The position numbers and the translations under genes are program-made. The notes beneath the pieces were generated by a model. It ran no database searches. It was not told the origin of the DNA and saw nothing but the letters and a program-made list of their open reading frames with translations. Source: Corbicula japonica (Eukaryota > Mollusca > Bivalvia > Venerida > Cyrenidae). Taken from it: a DNA stretch of 64,000 nt. Shown here in pieces: positions 54,703 to 64,000 of the stretch. How positions within the stretch are numbered: the stretch's first letter is position 1; each line of letters starts with the position of its first letter. The DNA lies in assembly GCA_038501625.1 (NCBI GenBank), contig JAZAYU010000006.1:13084638-13148637 (forward strand), in the 5' to 3' direction.

Positions 54703-55837
54703 CCCCCCCACCCTCCAAAAAGTTTTGGGGGTATATAGGAGTCATCATCCAGTTGGTTGGTTGGTTGTTCAGTTGGTTGGTTGGTTGTTCAGTTGATTGC
54801 ACGGTTGGTTGTTCAGTTGGTTACACGGTTGGTTGGTCAGTTGGTTGCACGATTGGTCTGTGTAATGAGGTTGGTGCAGTCTTGAACCTGGTATAAACCC
54901 CCAGTGGAAAATTGTTTTGCCACTGACCGTTCCAAGGCGGTAACCCAAAGGTTTCTCATTTTCGTTAATTGTTTGTGGCGTCTTATTTGAATTTGACATA
55001 CTAATAAAACATACTCTGTTTTCCTCCTTTCTTTTTCGCTGCGTGGGAGGCTATGTTTCGTGAATGTGGCGATTCCTAATATGCATATTTTACTTTTTTG
55101 TTGTTATACATTGTATTGTAATATTGTACACCTAGGCTATAAACATTGTATAGTTTTTTATGCTGAATAAACTTATGGTATGGTATGGTTTAGCAATATA
55201 TACATTGTATTTTACGGATGGCTCATACGATAATTATACTCATGGATTTGTCAATTCTTGATCGAATCACTCGCTTTCTTACTGAATAATAGTTTTATTA
55301 GAGTTTGTTCGTCTATTTATAAACAAATAATTGGCACCCCTACGGTTAAAATTGTGCACCATTATTTCTAGTCTTTTTCAATAAGGCTACGATAAGATGT
55401 TATATTGTTTTTCTTTGGAACGTTAGTATGGCAGAATTATAGCCTTTAACCACGCGGTTATTTCACAATTTATTAATTATTAATAAAAACCATTTTCAAC
55501 AAAATTGCCCTTTGGTAGCTCAAGCTTACTTTACTGAAGCAAATAATGCAGAATGCAAACAACCATTCTCGATCTCAATATTTCTAAAATAAATATTGAT
55601 ATGTAACTTCTTAAATTTACTGTTTCGAAAAGCTTGAAAACCGCTAGCCAGATTTTAAAATATTTAAAATTTGTAGAAATGTTCTTTGGGTGATCCTTTA
55701 GGGAAGTTAAGCGCTCTTTAAAGAGTCTCGGAGTAAGGCTCACACACTATCAATTGAATGTTCTTGATACTGAACATGTTTTAAAGTTCCATCGCGTGAG
55801 CAGCTCATTGCCCTTTTGTTGTAATTTTTTTTCTGAA
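54703..55837. repeat. Block A', second copy of the 1.13-kb segment
   Basis: Matches 49182-50314 end to end at very high identity. The left junction is ATGTCT/CCCCCCC and the right junction TCTGAA/GTAGCC. Confidence 0.93.
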
Positions 55838-56428
55838 GTAGCCTGCAGTTATCAGGGGCGTAGCTAAACATATATTCCAGGGAACGTCTTCTCTGCAGTC
55901 TCCGCAGTAGCCTGCAGTTACCAGGGGCGTAGCTTCACATATATTCCAGGGAACGTCTTCTCTGCAGTCTCCGCAGTAGTTTGCAGTCATCAGGGGGCGT
56001 AGCTTAACAACTTTTCATGAGAATTTATTATAATTATGCAAGGGGTGTGTGGAGAAATGCGAACCCTAATCTCCGAAAATTTTTGATAACAATGGTGCAA
56101 TCTTGTTTGGATTTTAACATGCGGAAAGGGGCCTTAAGATCTGCTTAGTATAGCAACGCCAAACTACATTTGATAATATCATGTAAACCAGTGGAGAACG
56201 CACACTTCAACTCAGGCTATCGTTTATTTTTCAGAATCATGTGGATTCAGTCGCGTACTCGCTTATAGTTAGCTTCACGCCTGGTTATAAAATCCAATAA
56301 CACGTGCAACGAGGACATTGATATATTTATGCAACCATATGGGTGAACTAAATTCGTTTTCTAGAAATTCTGTTTATTTAAAGGCTGATAACCACAAAAT
56401 GTTGCATGGCATGGCGTTTTTTATGTCT
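55838..56428. repeat. 591-bp direct repeat B', right copy
   Basis: Runs from the GTAGCCTGCAGTTATCAGG minisatellite unit to GGCGTTTTTTATGTCT, near-identical to 54112-54702 apart from a few substitutions. Confidence 0.92.
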
Positions 56429-56724
56429 AAGTTATTATGTCGTACAACGGAACATGTTTGCTGTCTGTATAGGGTATGACTACGAAACGATGCATACCAT
56501 CTATTTTGCTATGGTAGAATACAACTATTATGACTATCAGCTTTGGATAGGCCAACGCACCAGTTTTTAAATAATCCTTTCCCATTGTGTTTCCGATTCC
56601 CTGTATTCCTGGACAGTAATATCGTTTCTGACACAGAGTTAGGAACGGTATCCCAGAAAACAGGCTCATGGGGTCCGACACTTATCTAGGAACTGTATCT
56701 TGGGCACCAGCCTCATCAGATCTG
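56429..56724. other. Unassigned; minus-strand 84-codon ORF, probably not a gene
   Basis: The ORF at 56427-56681 has no recognisable domain or splice context. Confidence 0.3.
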
Positions 56725-56870
56725 TGCCTAAGGTTATAAAGCTGAGCATGGAAACCAGTCTCAAATCTCAAGCATCTGATTGGCTGAAATGGCGACCAGT
56801 CGCCATTTCAGCCAATCAGATGCTTGAGATTTGAGACTGGTTTCCAATCTCAGTTTTATAACCTTGGGAC
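56725..56870. mobile_element. F2 palindrome, 146 bp
   Basis: TGCCTAAGGTTATAAAGCTG ... TTTTATAACCTTGGGAC, flanked by CTG (56722-56724; 56871-56873); near-perfect arms around GGCGACCAGTCGCC. Confidence 0.92.
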
Positions 56871-56873
56871 CTG

Positions 56874-57544
56874 ATTCAAAGCAAATACCGTTACACATTA
56901 TTATTATAATATTACAGCTTGCCAACTTCCAACCATCTGAATTAGCACCTGGCCATGGCTTATAAGTTTTTGTCTGGTTAATGATTTTTTTTCCAGTTTT
57001 ACCATACAAATGAAAATCAAAGAATTAAAATTCTGAAATCAAAAAAAATTAACAGTTTAACAAATAATTAGGTCTGAAAATGTTGACTGAAACCTGTAAT
57101 TAAATGATGAAAAAGAAGTTTATGATGTACAGTAAAAAGGGCGAGTTTATTGAGCATGTTTAAAGGGTAATTTAACAATGATTCAATGACATTGGGATGA
57201 CTTGGAGTTTTTTATTCATAATGTTAGAAGACAAACATTTTTCATTTACTTGTGATCTTATAATTGATTAATTAATTGCAAAATTACAAAATGGCCGTTT
57301 GGCAATAACTTGCATTTTTAATTGATTCATGATAATTGGAAAGTTACTGACTGAATAAACAATACAGATACTATCAGTTAGTTTATAGACAGATTGTGAG
57401 TCAATGGTTTAAAAGTTTAAACAGCTATTTAGTTTTGACTAAACTTTCAGGTTTTAGAAAAAGACAATAATTTGCTTTGCTACTGATGATAGGCCTATTA
57501 ATTTTAAAACATAGTAATATGAGATTTTCAATTAAAGATAAATT
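56874..57544. other. Non-coding, nothing recognised
   Basis: AT-rich, no repeat family assigned. Confidence 0.45.
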
Positions 57545-57762
57545 TACCCTTTACTCCATGATTATGCCCTTTTACACATGTGGGCCAGTGTAGATCCAGA
57601 TCAGCGGCCCATCTTTGCCATCTGATCAGGATCTACAGTGTTCTCTTTTTGGTCGGAATAACCTAATCAAAAAGCGAACAGTACATCATGGTTGTGCTGG
57701 CTGATCTGGATCTACAATGTATGACCATGCCATAAAGGCGTGGACATGAAGGAAAGGGCGAA
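57545..57762. repeat. F1 full-length outlying copy
   Basis: CCCTTTACTCCATGATTATGC start, TCGGAATAACCTAATCAAAA centre, GGACATGAAGGAAAGGG end. The only F1 found between 43.6 and 64 kb. Confidence 0.85.
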
Positions 57763-59024
57763 GCCCACATAATATTATCTGTTAGGATCAACAATTTAGA
57801 CCAGAGAGCAGACTACATGTTTACCATGAATGATATTCTTTCTTTTTCATATTTCTTACAACATTCAAATAACAGTTAATGTTCATCTTGGAAATTTAAA
57901 GTGTTCTGTTATTACCGTAGTTTCTATCATGTGCACAGTTCAAGGTGATTTTATAATCAAAATATGTATGTAAGGTATATGAGGTATAATCAAATACACT
58001 ATAACATAGTGTCTGTCTATTATCTGTCTGTGTTTGTTCTATGTTTGAACTTTTGTTAATATGCATGTTCTAAACAAAATTTGTACTGTTCATCAAAAAG
58101 TTGTGTTTTAGAAAATAAGAACATCAAAGCTTTTATAATCATTTAAATTGCTGAAACGAATGTAGATTGCTGTGTAGGGGAAGAAACCCATTTATTGCCA
58201 TGTTCAGCGTATGTTTTTGCCTCTTAATGTGCAAATCTAAATATACTTGGATCTGCTGGGTTTTTGCCCTGAAAACTGGAAGTTGCACTTTTACTTAATA
58301 CAATGACTTTTCTTTTTTAATTTTATGTTTCAGCAATTATGACAGTAGAGAAGTTCACATTTTTTTAAAATATGATACATTTTTAAAGAGAAATTTTCCT
58401 ATTTTACAGTAGTTCTGCCTATATTTCTGCAATTATAAATATAAAATCAATAAAATACCAACTGGAATAAGCTTCAGAATTTGAAATTCATCCTTTCCAA
58501 TATATAAATCACATGCATAAAATACTCATCAGACAGAGATCCAAAAGTGGTTACGGATAATGGAATTTTTTATATGCAATCATTTATTGCTAATTAATGT
58601 GTTCCCAGCTTCACAATATTTCTAATAACCTGTTTTTTTTCTACATATTACAATATGTTTATGTTATTATAAATTTTAAAAAAAATGGACCAACAACATT
58701 TTTAATGCATGATTTGATTGGCAACAGCAATTGATTTGGTAATGAAAATAAATATTAAGGAGGATGTTTTTCAAATCAGTTACTAACACCTGTAAATGGG
58801 TGTTACAGATGGATATTCAGACTACAGGTTTTTGTAAAATTGATTGAGGTTATTTCATATATTTTGGTCCTATAACAGAAATATTATTCAGCTTAAATTT
58901 CTAACTCTATTATGCAAATTCAAGTATTTTGGCTCAAATATGTACCATAATTATAGAGAAAATATTTTGCACACAGCATCTAAAGCTTCAAGATCACTGT
59001 TACCAAACTGATTTTTTTTTCTGA
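57763..59024. other. Non-coding, nothing recognised
   Basis: Very AT-rich; no ORF or repeat assigned. Confidence 0.45.
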
Positions 59025-59505
59025 GGTTGGTAACGTTTTGGACTTTAACGCTTTGCTTCAACATAGGCCACGGTTTTTGACGTTAGTAACTTTTGAGACT
59101 TGACGAAGTGCTTCAACATAGGCTACGGTTTTTGAGGTTGGTAACTTTTGAGACTTGACGAAGTGCTTCAACATAGGCTACGGTTTTTGAGGTTGGTAAC
59201 TTTTGAGACTTGACGAAGTGCTTCAACATAGGCTACGGTTTTTGAGGTTGGTAACTTTTGAGACTTGACGAAGTGGTTCAACATAGGCTACGGTTTTTGA
59301 GGTTGGTAACTTTTGAGACTTGACGAAGTGCTTCAACATAGGCTACGGTTTTTGAGGTTGGTAACATTTTGGACTTGGTGCTTTGCTTCAACATAGGACA
59401 TGGTTTTTGACGTTGGTAACTTTTTGGACTTGACGCTATGCTTCAACATAGGCCACTGTTATTGAGGTTGGTAATTTTTGGGACTTGGTACTATTTTTGA
59501 ATTAA
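59025..59505. repeat. 56-bp minisatellite, about eight units
   Basis: Unit GAGGTTGGTAACTTTTGAGA, CTTGACGAAGTGCTTCAACA, TAGGCTACGGTTTTT. The central five are almost identical; the outer units (with TTTTGGACTT) are diverged, the pattern expected from unequal exchange in the middle. Confidence 0.92.
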
Positions 59506-59624
59506 GGTCACTGTTTTGCCAGAAACTATTGTTTCACAGGTATATTCAGACTTATCCCCGTTTGTTGTCATTGTAGTAAATCTATGTTGTCATTGTTTAA
59601 CAAAGTATTATATGCATATCAGAA

Positions 59625-59667
59625 ATCGCCACACTCACATAACAGCCCCCCCACGCAGCGAAAAAGA

Positions 59668-59756
<89 letters not shown>

Positions 59757-59800
59757 GGACCAACCTCACACTTGCCCCAACAGGTTCTCGTATCGCAAAA
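59625..59800. repeat. (GA)n microsatellite within an inverted relative of block A
   Basis: About 40 GA units at 59668-59753. The left flank (CCACGCAGCGAAAAAG) is inverted with respect to 49510-49540, and the right flank (CCAACCTCACACTTGCCCCA) to 49015-49040, so the same element exists here in opposite orientation. Arg-Glu and Leu-Ser repeat ORFs are artefacts. Confidence 0.85.
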
Positions 59801-59830
59801 CAAGTACAAGTTGCCTTGGTGAAATAACTC

Positions 59831-60634
59831 CAACCCACCCATCGGCTCAACAATGTTGCATGCAAAAGCACACAATCATATAAAACATAAGACGCTAATA
59901 GCATTGCAAAGCCAAAGGGCGGGTACTCAATGATCTTACCGAGACCAGAGCTCCTGGAGTAAAATCATCAAGAACACGATGACAGGGATAAAAGAAACAA
60001 ATCGAGCTTCTAGATTCTTTTAAGAAAATATTTCCCTTTAAACCTTCATAAACTCTTAAACCCCTGCCACCGTCGTGCAACCAAAGAGGTAAGCATATAT
60101 TAATGATCAACTGTAGATGGGTTAATCACCAGGCCTGCAGAGCGCTGTAAAATATCATGTTGGTAACCTTTCTTTTTAAATTTACAGATGGTTTTTACGA
60201 ATAACCAGGAGAAAATAACAATGCCTTTTATCTTCTAAAGTTTATAAATTAAATTTCCATAAAAACTGACTTTGAAATACCTTGCTGCAATAGTGATTTT
60301 AAACTGCACCTGTATTTATGAATAAGATCTGGGTATCGGCGATTCAACTTTTCCTTAATTTGTGTTACCGATAACCTTGTTTTAAACGTTTTTCTGTAAT
60401 GCAAAAATTACGTTCATTTATATCATTAACATCGTTTCAAGCTCTTGAAAATCGAACAAGTTGTGAGATATAAACCCGTAAGTTGTTGCACGAGGAAAAT
60501 CCCGTCTAAAAACGGAAAATTTTCTATATTAGAATTAAAATAATCTCTTTTATCATATATTTTAGTAGTGATGTAACCATTTTAAATGGACAGATTTAGA
60601 TCAAGAAATTTTGCTTGCTTTTCTGAAGTTTTCG
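59831..60634. other. Flank of a decayed retroelement, unassigned
   Basis: No domain seen. It may include the 3' part of the retroelement that follows on the minus strand. Confidence 0.4.
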
Positions 60635-61362
60635 CTTTATTAAGCTGCAGTTTTTTTAGGATAAATCTTATTAACCAGTGGTGGAAAATGGTTATTATCT
60701 ATATTTAATAAATCATCAAGGTACCTGGAGGTGTTGTTAAAATCTGTATTAATATCATCTTGATGTTCGGTAGAAAGAGATAACAAAGTCTCTTTTATAA
60801 CAGTATAAAAACAGAACAGCAACAAGGGGTGCACAATTAGTACCCATTGGAATGCCTATTACCTGTTTATAGGTAGACGTACCAAATCTCAAATAAATAT
60901 TATCCAACAAAAATGTGAGCGCCTGGATAAGGTCTTGACAGGTCCATGAAGTATAATTATCATAAGAACCATCTGCAAAGAATGCTCATTGTTCATTACA
61001 AGCAATAAATGTTTTATTTTCTCTAGCAAAGGTTTTTTCAATGAGACTGGTTAGCTTGTCTCTTATTAAATTATGAGGGAGAGAAGTATACAGAGTTGAA
61101 AAATCATAAGTAGACAAACAGAATTGATTTAAGCTTCTTCAAAACGTCATTTGAATTTTTTATTGACCAAAATAATTTTATTGCCAGTGGTTTCAAAAAC
61201 TTTTTCGCAATACCTAATTAGATGTTCTTTTATAGCTGTTAGACAAGATGTTAAGAGCACGGATAATTTTGTTGTTGTACAGCAACTAGAGTTTGCAATA
61301 ATCTTGCTGTAACGTCTGTGTGTGAAAAATTGTAAAGAACATCCCGAAATTAAGACCATCAT
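60635..61362 (-). pseudogene. Decayed Penelope-like reverse transcriptase fragment
   Basis: Minus-strand blocks in RT order: KLSVLLTSCLTAIKEH (about 61225-61275), TYDFSTLYTSLPHNLI (about 61065-61110, palm motif A context), IPMGTNCAPLVA (about 60820-60852, motif B), and SRYLDDLLNIDN (about 60690-60730, catalytic YLDD, motif C). The blocks lie in at least three frames with stops between, so no active enzyme is encoded. This combination of motifs is characteristic of Penelope-like RTs in invertebrates. No GIY-YIG endonuclease is visible downstream. Confidence 0.8.
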
Positions 61363-61505
61363 GTTGATAACACCACTATTTCAGTGTCCCTTCAAATAGT
61401 TTTGCACTATTTCCCATGTTTTCTACTCCTAAATAAAGACCAAACAACTATTTAGACCACATTTGTCAAATCCCTGGATGGCCTAATTAGAGTTGTTTGA
61501 TTGTA
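61349..61505. repeat. Relic related to the CAGTAAACCCCTC MITE
   Basis: AATTAAGACCATCATG, CCACTATTTCAGTGTCCCTT and TAAAGACCAAACAACTATTT parallel the interior of 44747-44912. The ends are eroded. Confidence 0.55.
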
Positions 61506-61571
61506 CAAAGAATGATTTGCTGTAAAATATTACATTGATATGAAATATCAGTCAGAGCTGCTCAAGACATT

Positions 61572-61655
61572 GGGTGAAGGTTATGAAGCCGAAATTGGAA
61601 ATTAGTCTCAAATCTCAAGCATTTGATTGGCTGAAATGGAGACTTGTCCTTAGGC
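61572..61655. repeat. F2 left arm only
   Basis: TGGGTGAAGGTTATGAAGCC, TTAGTCTCAAATCTCAAGC, GATTGGCTGAAATGGAGAC, then breaks off at the centre. Confidence 0.78.
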
Positions 61656-61879
61656 ACATTGATTTCTATTGTTGTCCATGTCTTCATCATAACTTTCTAC
61701 TCAATATTTGGAGATAATTATAACAACAAATAATTTCATAAACCTACGTTTATTTGAATATTTAAACATACCAAGAAGAAGTTGCTAAACTTCTTACAAA
61801 ACAGATTACATTTAACAGGCTGTATTAACGAAGATTTAACACAAAAATTTGAGGCGTGTCACGAGAAAATAGAGAATAT

Positions 61880-62010
61880 TTGTTTTAACTAGTGTAAGAT
61901 ACAAATATATTTCACCGAGTGAGCTCCGGATTTCGTATTTTTCACGAGTGGCGAAGCATAATTTCGGAGTTCACGAGTGAAATATATTTTTATTTTTCAC
62001 TGGTAAAAAC
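61880..62010. repeat. Third copy of the ACCAGT/ACTGGT fold-back element
   Basis: TTTTAACTAGTGTAAGATAC, CACCGAGTGAGCTCCGG, ACGAGTGGCGAAGC, and TTTTTCACTGGTAAAAACAAA. Its usual partner segment appears about 1 kb further on (62975-63085). Confidence 0.8.
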
Positions 62011-62449
62011 AAACCAGCGTGATCAAGAAATATCTTTAAAAAAGATAAACGGCGTTGATGGAAAAGATTTATATATATAAGAAAGAAAGAAATACAGAGA
62101 GGCAAAGCAGACACAGTTTAGTTATTTTATTTTGTTTGTTATAGCTGTTGACGAACCCTCCCTGCCTTCTTAGTATGACTTAGAGATTAAGCGACCGAAT
62201 CATGACAAGTCATAAGTTTATTGTAAGTGTCTTTCAAAAAAAAATGTTGAAGCTGTTGCAACAATTTCATACAGTGATAACAAGTCGATTAAAGAAGCAA
62301 TTTATTCAGTTTCAATAAAATACCTCGTGTAGAGTGAGAATTCAAGATGAATAAATGTCCTTGAAATCTAATAAATATAAATAATAACAGCCTGTTACAA
62401 GAGCGAAATCTACCAACTTTTACGTATATTAACTTTAAAAAAAAAGTGT

Positions 62450-62516
62450 CCATCCTCAGTATTGAACTCGTGGCCTCCGCTTGAGAGGCGAGAGTGTTAG
62501 CCACTACACTACAATG
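62450..62516 (-). pseudogene. tRNA-Glu-like (CTC anticodon) pseudogene or SINE head
   Basis: The minus strand reads TAGTGTAGTGGCTAACACT (A-box region), an anticodon arm CGC/CTCTCAA/GCG giving anticodon CTC, then CACGAGTTCAATACTG (degraded B box). The acceptor ends do not pair, so it is not a functional tRNA gene. Confidence 0.5.
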
Positions 62517-62974
62517 ATCTTGTATTTCGTACTTGAAATTAACAATCAGTATCAAAGGAACTAGAAAGGAACCAGTAAGAACTAGAAATATCTACACTCC
62601 TCTTTCGTTTTACACGGTGTATTGTATGCAAGTGTTTACCTGACACCCAAGAATATTCCATATAATATTGTATTTAAGTCATCAATATTGACTTAACTGG
62701 TTACTTAAATCGTAAATATGTTTTTCCTCCAATACAACACCCACTAACAACCAGTCGAATTAATCTATTTGATTTTTCCGCTGCATAATAATAAAAATCC
62801 CACTAGATACCTCTCCACCCTGCCAGATGCCTCTCTGGTGTAAATAGCTACCAATCGAAATAGTTTATTTCATTTTCCCTCTGCATAATAAGAGAATACG
62901 AGTATTATTTACAACATTTCATTGGTCGAAAAACTAGGTCAAAAGTGAGCTTAGACAGCTAACGCCGAATAACG

Positions 62975-63085
62975 CCGAAAAAAGCAGTGAAAATAAGAAT
63001 AGTATTCCACTGTTTGAAAACAGTGAAATACACTGTATTTCACAGGGAAAATTCTATAATTTACTAGAAAGCATTAAATAAATGT
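62975..63085. repeat. Detached right end of the CRE-like composite element
   Basis: AGTGAAAATAAGAATAGTATT, CCACTGTTTGAAAACAGTG, GGGAAAATTCTATAATT and GAAAGCATTAAATAAA match the ends at 15110-15205 and 20880-20940. Together with 61880-62010 it implies a copy opened by about 0.95 kb of other DNA. Confidence 0.7.
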
Positions 63086-63519
63086 ACCTTCAGCCCGTTG
63101 ACGTAAATGACGTCATGAGGTTGAGCAGCCGAGATTAATTAGAAGTATGCATTTTGCGATAAAATACCATTTTATTGTTAAAATGTGTGACAAAATGACT
63201 TTTTAGTTATGAAAACTAATAGATAGTTGTAGGTTGTTTCAAATATTGTAACAACTTAAATGTCACCAAATATGACCGAAGGTACCAATCCATGTGGTGG
63301 GCCCCATTTTGTTAACAATTGTACACGAGAAAATCATACATACATGAAGTTAGATCTTTGCATAACAAGACAGTGATTATATAACACATACTGTTTTTAA
63401 ATGGTTTAGAAGATACTCAAACATTTTTTTTCGATTTTTTTTAAACATTTTTATTTCAAAAAGCAATTAACAAGTTAGATTCAATAAGATAATTTATTAA
63501 AGATGCCTACTTTAACTGG
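63086..63519. other. Non-coding, nothing recognised
   Basis: Includes a TAAATGACGTCATGAGG site at about 63107-63121. Otherwise AT-rich without family assignment. Confidence 0.4.
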
Positions 63520-64000
63520 TGTGGTGTGGTGTGGTGGTGCCATGGTGGTGGTGGTGGTGTAACGGTTGTGGTGGTGGTGGTGGCATCACGGTGGTGGTGG
63601 TGGTGTGGTGGTGTGGTGGTGGTGGTGGTGGTGTTTCGGTGGTGGTGGTGTAGTGGTGGTGGAGGTGTCACGGTGGTGGTGGTGGTGGTGGTGGCGTAAG
63701 TGGTGGTGTCAGGGTGGTGGTGGTGGTGTTAAAGTGGGGTGGTTGTGGTGGGGTGTTGGTGTCACGGTGTTGGTGGTTGTGGTGGTGGTGTCACGGTGGT
63801 GCCATTGTGGAGGTGGTAATGGTGGTATCGGTGTCATGGTAGTGGCGATGTCATGGCGGTTGTGTCACTTAGGTGGTGGTGGTGATGGTGTGGAGTGGTG
63901 GAGGTGGTGGTATCACAGTGGTTGTCGTGTCACTGTGGTGGTGGTGGTGGTGGTGGTTGCGGTGTAGTGTCACGGTGGTGGTTGTGTGGTGGAGGTGTCA
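63520..64000. repeat. GTG-rich (GGT)n compound tract, runs off the window
   Basis: Hundreds of bases of GTG triplets interrupted by TCACGGTGG spacers; the plus strand is almost devoid of C. The 133-codon W/V/G ORF inside is a composition artefact. Confidence 0.92.

Noticed and set aside
56427..56681. 84-codon minus-strand ORF
   Set aside because: Looks less repetitive than most, but there is no domain, splice site or neighbour to support it.
59516..59904. ORFs with long Arg-Glu or Leu-Ser runs
   Set aside because: Translation of the (GA)n microsatellite in alternative frames.
63566..63967. 133-codon Trp/Val/Gly ORF
   Set aside because: Pure composition effect of the GTG tract.

Overview
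The window is eukaryotic, AT-rich and intron-rich, and is packed with short fold-back DNA transposons, minisatellites and decayed retroelements. A bivalve mollusc is the best guess. That rests on the type of interspersed repeats (GTCCGTCC-bearing 'TATGCCCCC' elements, fold-back MITEs), a short CCCTAA telomere-like run, and a metazoan SEL1L gene with many small exons. The species cannot be named from the sequence alone.

One complete protein-coding gene is supported: a plus-strand SEL1L orthologue (Sel-1/Hrd3), the ER-membrane adaptor of the HRD1 ubiquitin ligase in ER-associated degradation. I resolve 19 coding exons between 10560 and 40928. All have GT-AG borders and compatible phases, and together they encode about 1202 residues: a signal peptide, an unusually long acidic disordered luminal segment of about 600 residues, a Sel1-repeat solenoid, one C-terminal transmembrane helix, and only a few cytosolic residues. 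The fibronectin type II domain and proline-rich tail of the mammalian protein are not seen.

Layout: 1-10.5 kb is non-coding flank with several terminal-inverted-repeat elements (4702-5195, 6772-8511, 8515-9619). From 10.5 to 40.9 kb is SEL1L, its introns filled with about 17 clusters of a roughly 235-bp fold-back MITE (family F1 below), about eight copies of a 146-bp near-perfect palindrome (family F2), and other elements. From 41 to 44 kb is 3' flank with more F1. From 45 to 56.5 kb is a mosaic in which blocks have been copied serially (45.05 to 49.1 to 54.7 kb) and the insertions are flanked by very long direct repeats (78 bp and 591 bp). From 56.7 to 64 kb come further repeats, minisatellites, a decayed Penelope-like reverse transcriptase on the minus strand, and a GTG-rich tract that runs off the window.

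The most striking observation is a 56-bp tandem array directly upstream of SEL1L exon 14. Each of its nine units copies the exon's 3' splice site and the first 15 or so exon bases, so nine decoy acceptors precede the true one. I found no operon, CRISPR array, or clearly new multi-gene system.
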